Part shown: positions 1 through 9,900 of the stretch, piece after piece
Layout: the number at the start of each line of letters is the position of its first letter
Numbering within the stretch: the first letter of the stretch is position 1
DNA from: an uncultured Eubacterium sp.
Lineage (GTDB): Bacteria; Bacillota; Clostridia; Lachnospirales; Lachnospiraceae
Assembly (NCBI GenBank): GCA_910584065.1
Contig: CAJTZN010000037.1
Location: forward strand, 1 to 40,030
Length of the DNA stretch: 40,030 bases
Reading direction: 5' to 3'
Program-made: the position numbers and the translations under genes
The notes under the pieces: model-generated
Databases searched by the model: none
Seen by the model: the letters and a program-made list of their open reading frames with translations, nothing else
What the model was told of the DNA's origin: nothing

Positions 1-1
1 C

Positions 2-1210
2 CAGATGGTCGAAGGCGTGGAGATGGCGGTGCAGATCAACCGGGATAATACGCTGATCGATATTATGAGTAAGGATAAGCTGCTCCTGCAAAGGGTTATT
101 CCATATGGAGCGACAACGATCATTGAGACGGCGATGGAAGAACCTGCTTTTCAGGTTGCGACTTATGACAAGGCGTTTGATCTTTTGGCGTCGCAGCGGG
201 TGTTGCTGCATTCGTTTAATGCCACCAATCCGCAAAATGACCTGTCGATGCAAAAAAGGATCGAACTTACCCAGAGTGCGTCCTCTCTGATCGGAAACAT
301 ATCGCGTGTTATGGAGTACTATAACTCGAGGTACCGCGATGATCCGATCCAGTCGATCATCGTTACAGGAAACGGTGCGAGGCTTGCGGGGATCCACGAG
401 TTGATGAATAACGAACTTGGCATACCAGCTCGTACGCCGTCGGATCTTTCCGGAGTATCATTTAACCGGCAGATTGAGGTAAATAACAATATCCTGCAGT
501 ATATTGGGTGTTTTGGAGCCGTTTTTAACCCGGTGAATTTTATTCCGGATGACATCAAAAATAAAACGGCGACTAAAGATTCGATCATGAGCATCGCGGT
601 TGTATTTGCCGCATCTTTCCTGCTCTGTCTGGTACTTGGGGTATTCTCGTTCGTGCGGGTCTGGGGAGCGGAGGATGCGTTTAATACCGCGCATACGAAA
701 GCGGTTTCCATGCAGCCGATCGAGGACCGTTACAACGATCTTTTGGGAACGCTGAATAAGGTATGTACCTATCAGGATATTCAGTTTGCGGTCGATACGA
801 ATAATAACCGGCTCCACAAGGTATTGGACCACATAAAAGAGTCCTGTCCGGAGTCATTCCGGATTGATACTATCAGTACGAGTGAGACGGGCGGTACGAT
901 CAACTGTACGACATCTGACCGGTTTTCTTCTGTTTCAGCGGTGATCATGCGTATGAACCTCTGTACGGATATCCGGAATGTCACGATATCCAGTGGTATT
1001 ACAAAAACGGATGATTCAGTAACGAAAAAAAGGAAATATGTGTATACGATCACGTATGAATATGTGCCGCATACAGATGCTTTGAATGAGAGCGATATCC
1101 AGTACCGCGCAATGGCTAAAACAGCTGGCTCGAATACGAACAATACAAATGGCGCGAATGCTGCGAATAACACGAATAATACTGCAAATACGGGGGGTGC
1201 ACAGCAATGA
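2..1210 (+). CDS. Type IV pilus PilM-PilN fusion protein, 5'-truncated by window edge
   Basis: The visible 402 codons look like the C-terminal half of a PilM actin-like ATPase fused to PilN. The PilM part (residues about 1-175) ends in the nucleotide-fold segment IIVTGNGARLAGIHEL. It is followed by VNFIPDDIK, resembling the INLLP start of PilN proteins, a membrane segment (about residues 196-218) and an extracytoplasmic alpha/beta domain. The tail is an Asn/Thr-rich low-complexity stretch. In the family, PilM sits on the inner face of the membrane and binds the short N-terminus of PilN; here the two appear joined covalently. The first in-frame ATG is at 5, but the PilM N-terminal domain is missing, so the true start lies upstream. 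The stop overlaps the next start by 4 bases (ATGA), suggesting translational coupling. The family assignment is by motif and gene order. Confidence 0.75.
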   Translation, partial: QMVEGVEMAVQINRDNTLIDIMSKDKLLLQRVIPYGATTIIETAMEEPAFQVATYDKAFDLLASQRVLLHSFNATNPQNDLSMQKRIELTQSASSLIGNISRVMEYYNSRYRDDPIQSIIVTGNGARLAGIHELMNNELGIPARTPSDLSGVSFNRQIEVNNNILQYIGCFGAVFNPVNFIPDDIKNKTATKDSIMSIAVVFAASFLLCLVLGVFSFVRVWGAEDAFNTAHTKAVSMQPIEDRYNDLLGTLNKVCTYQDIQFAVDTNNNRLHKVLDHIKESCPESFRIDTISTSETGGTINCTTSDRFSSVSAVIMRMNLCTDIRNVTISSGITKTDDSVTKKRKYVYTITYEYVPHTDALNESDIQYRAMAKTAGSNTNNTNGANAANNTNNTANTGGAQQ

Positions 1211-1938
1211 AAGGAAAAGTAACTCTGGCGCAGATCCGTGTGATCTTGTTACTGGCAGCCGTTTTACTGATCGTGATAACTTATTTTCTTGTCTTTCAAA
1301 AAAATATGGATCAGGCGGCGAATTATGATAATATGACGAGAAAAGAACAGGAGAGGATCTCATATCTGACCGGGCTGCAGAGTCAGGCAGATGACCTGGA
1401 TATTTACACATCCCTGTATACATCGTATATTGATCCGTTTATCCAGTCGTTTCCGGTAAAATTGACACAGCAGAAATCAATATATCTCATCTACAACATG
1501 ATGGTAGAAAGCGGAGTTACAGTGGAAAGTGTCGTACCGGGTAATGTGACGCCATTCTACTATAAGGGGCAGGTACTCGATTCTGCTAGTGCGCAAAATC
1601 AGGCGCAGGTAAATGTGGAGGGCCAGGAAGAGGAAAATCTGTCGGAGATCACTGTGGTCAGCATGGATCAGATGATTGGCTCTAAGGCAACCTATACGAT
1701 CAATCTGGCTGGCGAAACAAAGGACATTTTCAAAGCGCTTGACTGGATCAGGGATAACAAGGAAAAAATGTCTGTTGGAAATGTAAACGTTCAGTTTGAC
1801 AGTTCGACCGGACAGTTAAAGGGCAGCATTGGCATTACGTTCTACTGCATGCTCGGCAATGGTGTTCCATATAAAGATCCGGATACAAGCATCTTTACAT
1901 ATGGAATGGATAAGATTTTTGGCGAATTTAGTAATTGA
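1207..1938 (+). CDS. PilO-like type IV pilus alignment-complex protein
   Basis: This is a 243-aa bitopic membrane protein. It has a short basic N-terminus, one membrane segment (about residues 11-29), a coiled-coil-like stretch with Arg/Glu/Gln (about 37-60) and a C-terminal extracytoplasmic domain. Size, topology and position directly after a PilM-PilN fusion are those of PilO, which forms a scaffold with PilN linking the cytoplasmic motor to the pilus. The start overlaps the stop of the preceding gene by 4 bases. Sequence conservation in PilO families is low, so this call rests mainly on topology and gene order. Confidence 0.7.
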   Translation: MKGKVTLAQIRVILLLAAVLLIVITYFLVFQKNMDQAANYDNMTRKEQERISYLTGLQSQADDLDIYTSLYTSYIDPFIQSFPVKLTQQKSIYLIYNMMVESGVTVESVVPGNVTPFYYKGQVLDSASAQNQAQVNVEGQEEENLSEITVVSMDQMIGSKATYTINLAGETKDIFKALDWIRDNKEKMSVGNVNVQFDSSTGQLKGSIGITFYCMLGNGVPYKDPDTSIFTYGMDKIFGEFSN

Positions 1939-1969
1939 TCCTGTTTTAAGAGGAAAGGCGGTGTGCGGC

Positions 1970-3163
1970 ATGTTCAGGAATAAGTGGTTAAAGGATGACA
2001 GCGGGTTTTCCCTGATCGAGGTCGTTTTGGCGGTGGCGATCCTTGCCCTTGTGGCGTTGCCAATCATAAATTATTTCACCTATTCTTCGCTTCAGGCGAT
2101 CGAGGGCCGTGACCGGCAGTGCGCCACAACAGCGGCCGAGAATGTGGTGGAAGAGTTAAGTTCTTATTCGAACTATACGCAGATCAGAGACCTGACAGCC
2201 ACGCCGGATCCTGCCGGGCCGGCATCGTCGGCAGCGCCTGTATGGCAGAAATCTTCTCCGAAGCCGGGAGAGTCGCCGGATCCGCAGTCAGACTATCTGG
2301 AACGGCCGGTGACGGTGGACGGGTTTGACTACGTGGCGAAGGTACAGGTTCAATACGGCGTATATAAGAGCGGTACAAAAGCGATCGTTGCTGGCGAGAA
2401 GGTCGGCAGCGGTACGGGGGATCTCAGGAGTCCGAAATATAATAGTTATAATATCCCGAGTCCGAGCGAGGTGTATGCGCCTTCGAATGCGGTAGCCGTA
2501 GAAGACGATGAACTGGATACCGCGCTCAGCGAATTGTTTACGACGCTCAGCGCGTCCGCTCCCGGGACTTCGGGAGCGATCGCGGACAGAGATGCGATCC
2601 GTGCGGGATTAACGCGGGTGATACATATTGATATTGATTATAAAGATATTGAAAAGAAAGAGTACGCCGTCCACGTTTATTATAGATATGAATACAGTGG
2701 GCATACGGTGGACGTCACATTGGAGAAAGCCGAAATCCCAATCAACCAGTTTAAAGGGGTATTTCTATTTTACAACCCGCTCGTGACAGATAAAGAGGAA
2801 AAAGTCATTATGAACATTGCTTCAAACATTCCGTGCAGTGAAGACCAGCGGGTTTCTGATGAGACGATAGTAAATGATATGGAGTTCTATTTTGCCGTGC
2901 AGGGGACAGTTGATAAAACGAAGTATAAGTTGGACATCGCGGCTGGCACAGCTACCGGTGCGAAGTTTTTTGCTAATGATATTATGCTGACGAGTGTTAC
3001 GGGCAATCTTCAGGAAGGGAGCGATCCGGGAGATAAAATGCATTCCTTTGTAGGCCGGAAGCAGAAGGAACGAATCGGCAGGATACTCGTTGATATTTAT
3101 GATACGGCGGGGAAAAAGGCGGGCGAAGTAGTCGCCCATATGGAAACGACGATGGCTGAGTAG
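1970..3163 (+). CDS. PilV-like prepilin with type III-like N-methylation motif
   Basis: The 397-aa product begins with a short basic leader followed by SGFSLIEVVLAVAILALVALP. This is the classic prepilin peptidase site: cleavage after Gly, Phe at +1, Glu at +5, then a hydrophobic helix. The frame is open further upstream, but the ATG at 1970 is preferred because AGGAAAGG (1951-1958) lies in front of it and the leader then has normal length. At about 397 residues it is far longer than a major pilin (about 150). It carries a Pro/Ser-rich loop near residues 70-95, so a minor pilin of the PilV type or a pseudopilin is likely. It sits between pilO and a PilX-like gene. Confidence 0.8.
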   Translation: MFRNKWLKDDSGFSLIEVVLAVAILALVALPIINYFTYSSLQAIEGRDRQCATTAAENVVEELSSYSNYTQIRDLTATPDPAGPASSAAPVWQKSSPKPGESPDPQSDYLERPVTVDGFDYVAKVQVQYGVYKSGTKAIVAGEKVGSGTGDLRSPKYNSYNIPSPSEVYAPSNAVAVEDDELDTALSELFTTLSASAPGTSGAIADRDAIRAGLTRVIHIDIDYKDIEKKEYAVHVYYRYEYSGHTVDVTLEKAEIPINQFKGVFLFYNPLVTDKEEKVIMNIASNIPCSEDQRVSDETIVNDMEFYFAVQGTVDKTKYKLDIAAGTATGAKFFANDIMLTSVTGNLQEGSDPGDKMHSFVGRKQKERIGRILVDIYDTAGKKAGEVVAHMETTMAE

Positions 3164-3194
3164 AGTAATGATGAGATGAATGGAGGTTTTTCGG

Positions 3195-5648
3195 ATGTTT
3201 GGAAAATGGATGCAAAAACTGAAAGAAAAACTGAAAAGGATGCGGGATGATGACAGTGGTTCTGCTTTTGCGTTTGTCGTCATCGGTGTGACGGCGTTGA
3301 TGATCATTGGCGCCACGGTGCTGTCTCTTGCGACAAATTATGTGGTTTCAGTCATCGTGGATCAGCATACGACGGATCATTTTTACGAAACAGAGGGCGC
3401 AGTCGCGGAAATCCGCAGCGGACTGGAGGAAATATGTGGAAAGGCGAATGAGTACGCCTATATGGAGATGATCAATAATTATAATGCCAGGCCGACCAGC
3501 GCGCCGATTTCAGATCAATCCCTGTCTTCCACGATGAATTCAATGAAAGAGAAATATGCGGTCAAATATCTGACTGGTATTGCCAGTATATTGGAGAATC
3601 CGACGATTGACAAGTTGGATAATTCACAGAATACAGTCGATAAAACGAGCAAATGGGACGGGACAGATCAGGATAAGTCGATCTGGGGGAGTTTTAATAT
3701 GGATCCTGTGATAAAGAAAATGGTCACACGGCCGGAAACAGTCGGGTCCACTTATGGCGGGAATGCACTCCGTTACGGCTTTCAGGTAGACGCTGCGACG
3801 AAAGAGATGTCTTTGATCATCAGCGGGTTGAAAGTGGATTATACCGATGAGGCGGGATACCGCACGGTAGTACAGACCGATATTAAGATTGGGGTTCCAG
3901 ATTACGGTTTTGAGGGAAATGCGACGTTTGATGAGTTAAAAAAATATATTGTAATATGTGATGATCAGTTGTCGGTAGCGAATACCAGCCTGAGTCCTGG
4001 TACGAAAGGCATTGATTTTACTGGAAACGTATATGCGGGCGGCGAAAAAGATGGCGACGAGTATAAAACGAGTATTGATATTGTATCCCAGGCGAAAAAC
4101 ATTACATTTGACAGTGATACGATCATTACACGCGGGGATCTGACGGTGAATGACAAAGCCAAGGTGGCGATCAACAATACCGACGGGGAACTGTGGGTAA
4201 GAAATATCCTTTTACCGGATTCGGGAGCCATTCCGGCTGCTACGCCGGGACCACTTACCTCGTATTCGACTGAGCTTGATCTTCAGACGAACGCATACGT
4301 GCTCGATGACCTGAGTATTGATAACCGCAACAGCTGTGTGAATCTGGGCGGAAAGTATTATGGCTACAGCTACAATGTGAATAACAAAGATAAGTCGAGT
4401 TCTGCAGTGGCAGATGTGACGAGTTCCAAGTACAGCAGCGCGATACTGATCAACGGTGTGAACACGACGTTAAAGAGTGACCACCTAACGAAACTGATCT
4501 TATCGGGGCGCACATTTGTATCGAGATTTGACAACGGGACTTCGGGAACGACCGGAGTGGCGGAACCGGACATCATGATGGGTGAGTCGTTGGCAGTAAA
4601 GAGTAATCAGATCGCTTATTTGGTGCCGGATCAGTATATTTTCTCAAACGGACAGGGACATAACCCGTTGCTCCGTTCGGAGATCGACGGCGATGATTAT
4701 ATGGGAGCAGTCAACCGTGTGGCGTTGGAACAGGCGATGGGTGATTATCTGGATCCGGCGAAACCAGTAACGGCGAATTTCAACAATACGGGCGGATATG
4801 TATTTTTATATCTGAACTTTAAAAACCAACAGAAGGCAAATGAGTACTTCTCCGCGTTTTATTCAGACAAAAACAACGATGAGATGCTGAGGGACCGCGC
4901 AGAAACATATATTTCCACAGCGGATAATGACGGCATGAAGCTTGGTGCGCAGCTGTATCTGATTGCAGGTAATATCATACATAATTATTATGCGGCGTCA
5001 GGCGAGTCGGCGAAACAGGAGGCAAATTATTTCGACGGTTCCGGCAAGCCAAATGCAGCGATGCTGCAGGATGGTCAGATTAAGATGCAGAACTATCTGG
5101 GAAAACAGCTTTCGCTCGTCAATTCGGGATTTCGTTCGGATATGGCGCGCTCACCGGTAACCGGGGAGGAAAATGATGTACTCCGGTATGAATTGCTGCA
5201 GGATTCCGATAAATCGGAACTTGTGAAAGACCGGATTATTGATTTTGCTGCGGTAAACGCCGATTCGTCGATCATGCCAATCGAGAAAACGTGCGAGGGA
5301 ACAGACGGTAAACTCTATATCACGCCAGGGGATTACAATGTAGATGGAACGATTGACAAAGGACTGATCATTTCTGGCGGAAATGTTTCCGTGAGCAAAA
5401 GTTTTGAGGGACTGATCCTGGCAAAGGGGAAAGTGAGCGTAAATGGCTCCAGTATTGACCTGAAGGCAAATCTTCTCATGGTCGGCAAGATTTTGGAGAT
5501 GGTGCGAAACGATAAGGATCTGTCGAAGTATTTCATCGGATTACGGACCAACGAAAACCGTTCGGTGGATGTGGCAGATTGTATCAGCTATAAGAATTGG
5601 GAACGCGATAATGAAACGCAGCTATTGTCTGGGACGGCAGCCCCGTAA
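3195..5648 (+). CDS. Large PilX-like pilus-associated protein
   Basis: The 817-aa product has a basic, amphipathic N-terminus (about 20 residues), then DDDSGSAFAFVVIGVTALM and a long hydrophobic helix. This resembles minor pilin PilX N-terminal regions, with a Gly-Ser cleavage point but no Glu at +5. The remaining 750 residues are a large extracytoplasmic part rich in Asn, Asp, Ser and Gly, with repeated short hydrophobic-polar strands that suggest beta-helix or beta-rich folding (inference). ATG 3195 is chosen over ATG 3180 because GGAGG at 3182-3186 has correct spacing only to 3195. The last codons and the stop lie inside a 52-bp tandem repeat. The specific function is unknown; a surface-exposed pilus component or adhesin is plausible. 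Confidence 0.65.
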   Translation: MFGKWMQKLKEKLKRMRDDDSGSAFAFVVIGVTALMIIGATVLSLATNYVVSVIVDQHTTDHFYETEGAVAEIRSGLEEICGKANEYAYMEMINNYNARPTSAPISDQSLSSTMNSMKEKYAVKYLTGIASILENPTIDKLDNSQNTVDKTSKWDGTDQDKSIWGSFNMDPVIKKMVTRPETVGSTYGGNALRYGFQVDAATKEMSLIISGLKVDYTDEAGYRTVVQTDIKIGVPDYGFEGNATFDELKKYIVICDDQLSVANTSLSPGTKGIDFTGNVYAGGEKDGDEYKTSIDIVSQAKNITFDSDTIITRGDLTVNDKAKVAINNTDGELWVRNILLPDSGAIPAATPGPLTSYSTELDLQTNAYVLDDLSIDNRNSCVNLGGKYYGYSYNVNNKDKSSSAVADVTSSKYSSAILINGVNTTLKSDHLTKLILSGRTFVSRFDNGTSGTTGVAEPDIMMGESLAVKSNQIAYLVPDQYIFSNGQGHNPLLRSEIDGDDYMGAVNRVALEQAMGDYLDPAKPVTANFNNTGGYVFLYLNFKNQQKANEYFSAFYSDKNNDEMLRDRAETYISTADNDGMKLGAQLYLIAGNIIHNYYAASGESAKQEANYFDGSGKPNAAMLQDGQIKMQNYLGKQLSLVNSGFRSDMARSPVTGEENDVLRYELLQDSDKSELVKDRIIDFAAVNADSSIMPIEKTCEGTDGKLYITPGDYNVDGTIDKGLIISGGNVSVSKSFEGLILAKGKVSVNGSSIDLKANLLMVGKILEMVRNDKDLSKYFIGLRTNENRSVDVADCISYKNWERDNETQLLSGTAAP

Positions 5649-5747
5649 AAGGGCAAAGTTTTTTAGCATATCGTCGTCCCATAGGACGGCAGCCCCGTAA
5701 AAGGGAAGAGTTTTACAGCATATCGTCGTCCCATAGGACGGCAACGG
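5632..5747 (+). repeat. 52-bp tandem repeat (2 copies plus a 12-bp partial third) spanning a stop codon
   Basis: Units are 5632-5683 and 5684-5735, followed by a partial unit at 5736-5747. They differ only in a few central bases. Each unit starts GGACGGCAGCCCCGTAAAA and ends CGTCGTCCCATA, so GGGACG and CGTCCC within a unit can pair into a hairpin. The TAA stop of the PilX-like gene (5646-5648) is inside unit 1. The array separates the PilX-like gene from the next prepilin gene and could act as an intercistronic mRNA structure. Confidence 0.85.
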
Positions 5748-5774
5748 AACAAAGAAAGCAGGTGAGGCTGGATT

Positions 5775-6323
5775 ATGAAGATGGAACAAATTCCAACGGA
5801 AAAATTTTCAACGGAAAAATTTTCAAACAATCAGGGATTTTCGCTTATCGAACTCGTGATAGCAATTGCAATCTTAGCGATCATGTGTGTGGGCGGCATG
5901 AGTGCGATGGGATATTTGAGCATGGCAAATTCATCGAAATGTGCTTCGAGGATAGACAGCAGTCTGACGGTCCTGAAATCAAAAAATTCAGCGGAAGCCC
6001 GTTCAACCTATATGCATCTTTACCGTTACAGGGATCGCTATTACGTCCGTTACAGCAACCAGCCTTCGTATACTCCTGACGATTCAAATTATAAAGAAGG
6101 GGAAGAGATTGGGAACAGCCAGATCACAATTTCCTATCAGGAGGGAAATCTTTCGGCATCAAGTGTTACGATCCAGGACGGTGATTGTAAGACATTTGGG
6201 ATACGGAAGAAAGACGGCGCTTTTACGGGGACGATGGAGCCGACCTGTGTGATCAGTGTGATCGGGCAGTCTACGTATAAAGTTACGCTTGTCACAAATA
6301 CAGGAAAACATTTTAGAGATTGA
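5775..6323 (+). CDS. Prepilin with N-methylation motif
   Basis: This is a 182-aa prepilin. After a leader of about 22 residues comes NQGFSLIELVIAIAILAIM, with cleavage after Gly, Phe +1 and Glu +5. The remaining globular part has the size of a major pilin or small pseudopilin (about 160 residues). AGGTGAGG at 5760-5767 sits 7 bases before the ATG. The leader contains a perfect 15-bp in-frame duplication (TEKFS twice), which lengthens it beyond the usual 6-15 residues. Of the three prepilins in the cluster this is the best candidate for the major subunit by size (inference). Confidence 0.8.
   Translation: MKMEQIPTEKFSTEKFSNNQGFSLIELVIAIAILAIMCVGGMSAMGYLSMANSSKCASRIDSSLTVLKSKNSAEARSTYMHLYRYRDRYYVRYSNQPSYTPDDSNYKEGEEIGNSQITISYQEGNLSASSVTIQDGDCKTFGIRKKDGAFTGTMEPTCVISVIGQSTYKVTLVTNTGKHFRD
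5796..5825 (+). repeat. 15-bp perfect tandem duplication in a prepilin leader
   Basis: Two perfect copies of ACGGAAAAATTTTCA lie at 5796-5810 and 5811-5825. They encode TEKFS-TEKFS just before the prepilin processing site, so the reading frame is kept. Confidence 0.9.
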
Positions 6324-6344
6324 TATTTCAGAGGGGGAATCGGC

Positions 6345-6971
6345 ATGAAGTTGGACAATAAAGGATTCACTCTTATCGAGATCATGCTTGCCGTATTGGT
6401 TTCGACGCTTGTTTTAGGAGCGATCACGGTGATGATCGGTTTCGCCGCTAGAAGTTCCAGAGAGACGAATGAGAGAGTTGAACTGCAGAATCAGGTGAAG
6501 GACGCGATCAATCACATCGAGGGTTATACGATGGAGGCAGAGACGGTGACATGGCAGAAGGTCGGTTCCGCAGATGTACTTATTGTGTTACAGCGGCGTG
6601 ACGACGCGAAAAAGATCGTGTCACCGGCTACAGACAGTGCAGTTCAGGCCGATCAGGTGGAAACGCTTGACTCCAATGTGTACGCATACTGGTTTTTTGA
6701 TGACGGTGATTCCACGAAAGGGAAAAATCTCTATTTTGGAAAGTGTTCAAGGTCGGGAGATGTGAAACTGTCAGACCTGAAACCAGATAGTTCCGAGGCA
6801 AATAAAAAAGGAAACCGGGTATATCTTCTGGCAGACAATATCACGGATTTTGACTGTAGCGTAAAGAAAAACGATGTTTCTGGGAAATATTCGGTCGATA
6901 TAGAATTAAAAGCGAAACTGAACAGAGCGGAATATAGTACGAATAAAACCGTTTATTTGCGGAACCAGTAA
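6345..6971 (+). CDS. PilW/PulJ-like minor prepilin
   Basis: The 208-aa product opens MKLDNKGFTLIEIMLAVLVS, a canonical short leader with Gly/Phe cleavage and Glu at +5. It then has a hydrophobic helix, followed by a coiled-coil-like segment (RETNERVELQNQVKDAINHIE) and a beta-rich C-terminus. Length and layout fit PilW/PulJ minor pilins, which help prime pilus assembly. GAGGGGG at 6331-6337 provides the ribosome binding site. It lies 21 bases after the preceding prepilin gene and 15 before the large 1016-aa gene, inside one apparent operon. Confidence 0.78.
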   Translation: MKLDNKGFTLIEIMLAVLVSTLVLGAITVMIGFAARSSRETNERVELQNQVKDAINHIEGYTMEAETVTWQKVGSADVLIVLQRRDDAKKIVSPATDSAVQADQVETLDSNVYAYWFFDDGDSTKGKNLYFGKCSRSGDVKLSDLKPDSSEANKKGNRVYLLADNITDFDCSVKKNDVSGKYSVDIELKAKLNRAEYSTNKTVYLRNQ

Positions 6972-6986
6972 AAGGGGGCAGATGTA

Positions 6987-9900
6987 ATGAAAAAGAGAAT
7001 GGGTAAAAAGGGCCGGGTTTTGATGTATAGCGCGTTTACGCTGCTTTTGACATGTTTGGTCGTGACAGGGTATTACCTCATATCCAATGGCGTGATATTT
7101 GGTAAGCCTGCGGCAAAGCCGAATACATACAAAATGGGTGAAGTGACGGCAGCTGATCCACAGAAAATTGCAGTCACGCCCCAGAATCAGGATAAGGCCG
7201 TTCCGCTTACGAGCGATAACAAAAAGCTTCCGGTCATTCCGGGCGTGACGGATCAGAAAGGGGAGCAGGCAAAGAAACTGTCGAAAGAAAATCCTTTTGT
7301 CGTGCTGGAGATCGTGCCGGAATTATCCCAGCAGTCACTCGCTTATCTGGTGGATTCGGAGGAAAAAGGACTTCCGTTTAATCCGGTTGAGATCGGGATC
7401 AAGTTCTGTAATGAGAGTTGGAATGAGAGCGGTTTTCTGGATGGATCTCGGCAAAATGTTCTGGGGCAGGGCGATGTTAAAAATCAGCTGATGAATAAGG
7501 GCGGCTATTTCCAGAATGAACTCTGGGATAAGATCAAGAACGCGAAGGGGGAAGTGGTAAATTATTATGAAGTGAAGTTCCTCTACGAATTTAAACTGTA
7601 TTCAAGTGATATGAATCTGAGTGGTGAAGAACTGAAAAATAAAAAGGTTCATGAAATTTATGAAGAAAATAAAGAGGCGTTTGCCCTGGCCTGTCCGCAG
7701 TATTTTGCGACGACGACGGACGAGGCTGGAAATATCACCGATGTTTCCTGTCAGGACCGTTCGTTCCAGTTTGCCCTGAATGAACAGGACAGGGACGGAA
7801 ACTACACGGACCGCAACTGGGTGAAGACGGTGGAAGAGAACAAAGATGTGACGAAGTCTTTCAAATTTACAGTCCCGGTAGAGTCTGGTATGACGGACGC
7901 CGATCTCAATCTTCCGATGTCGGAGCTGGCTAAGAAGTTTAAGGATTCGTTTGCGGTCGATGACAATGGTAATTCGGTTCCGGCCTCAATCCTTGCGAAA
8001 GATAAGAAATGGGTGAAAAATAAGTCCCAGAAGATTACGGAATTTAATAAAGGGTATTTTGTCAAGGTGGGGAAAGGCGCCGGCCAGTATACGTTACAGG
8101 GATACAACGCCTATACGAATCAAAACACGATTACTGCGACAAAAACCGGTACCGATACGGATATGTGGAATTATGTAGAGAGTGACGTATATCCCAACGA
8201 CAACCTGGAAGTGTTAAACTTTTATTCATCACAGCAGTATAATATTGATAATAAACTTCGTGAAGAGGGCGATGAAGGGGTATATATTAAGCTCTGGTAT
8301 ACACTTCATGACGAAAATCCTAACTATATCTGGCATGAAGGCCGGTATGTTCATCTGACGAATGACGTATACACATTTGATTATGCGAAGTACGTATATA
8401 CATTTAAATATGCAGGCATAAAGATCAATGAACTGTTAAAATACGCCCTGTTTGAAAGGGATAAACAGGAAGATTATGACAAGATGAACGTTCAGGTCAT
8501 CACGGTTACGCCGGAGATGATCAATGAGATGGACGCGAATGATAAGGAAAATACATTGGATTATATCGAGCGGGCCGATCTGTTTTATATCAATGAAATG
8601 TACGATGGATTTAATACGTCTGCCGACGGAAAGGAACTAAACATTGCTATAAACTTTTATAACAAGTACTGCACCGAGTCGGGAAAAACGGTGGATGTGA
8701 ATGATAAGTCCAACATCAAGACGTTTTATGATTCAGATCTGGAGTGGTGGGACTGCATCAAGATCATCAAGCGGCTCAGTACGACCCGTAATCTTCCGAT
8801 GATGATGACGAAGCTTGTCGGGAGTATGGGTAATAATGGCGTGGATGGTACGGTCAACACGAAAATGTATGTGGATGATAATAGCCGTTCGGTGGAAACG
8901 GCGGGTATGCTGAATAATATCAGTAAACTTCAATTGATTACGGCACAGTTTGATCTTTTGGATTCGACAGTTTTCATGGATACGATCATGCCAAACATAA
9001 GAGTGATGGAGTTAAATAAAGATCAGCAGGACGGCAGCAAGTTCCCTGCCAAATATACCGGTTATTATGAGCGGATTCCTCTGGCGGACGATTCATCGGC
9101 GTCAGACGATTATAAGAAAAGGTGCTACTATCTGTGGAACAAGTTTACCTTTTTGCCGACTGGAGGCCTGTCTGACACTGTGTTCCCGAGAGGAATCGGT
9201 GACGGTAACTTTGGCGCGGATGGAAAGATTCAGGGCGTACTTGCGGAATTGATTGAAAAATATGGCTTTTGTGAGTTCTTTTTCTGGAATTATATCCAGC
9301 ATGGCTCGTATGACACGCTATATCAAAATCCGCATGACATAGGGAGTTCGCAGGCACTTCCGAGAATTGACGGTTCCGACGGAAATGATATGAAAAATGT
9401 AACGTTTGTCAGCAATGCACAGAGCGCCAATATTAACATGGGTGTGCTGTCTGAGTTTACAGCGAATCGTATGCTTGAAATCCTGAAAAAGATTTTGGAT
9501 AACGTTGATCTCAATCCGGCACCAGTATCCATTAAACTGCAGGATAATAAAAAAGAGTATGTCAAGATTTCAGAGAATCAGGCACTATTGGATTACAGCA
9601 GTGAGGCGAACTACCGGACGACCACGAAAGATAAGGACATAAACCTGAAGGTGACCTGTCCAAATCCGAATAATGAGGATGCCGTGATTCGGAAATTGAC
9701 ATTGGTGAAGAGAGAAGAGGATACGAATGGTGTTGAAGTTCCGCTTCAGAACGAGGCAAAGAATAAGCAGAAAGAAAGCATGAAGTTTGAGTGGACGGAT
9801 GGCGGGAAGCCTAAGACGAAGACATACAATGGCTACCGTATTTTCAAAGAAGATAATACGACACCGTACTTTGTGCCGTTTAAGCTGTCAAATTGGCAGG

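Noticed and set aside
5632..5747. Mini CRISPR array
   Set aside because: The units are directly adjacent without spacers, so this is a plain tandem repeat.
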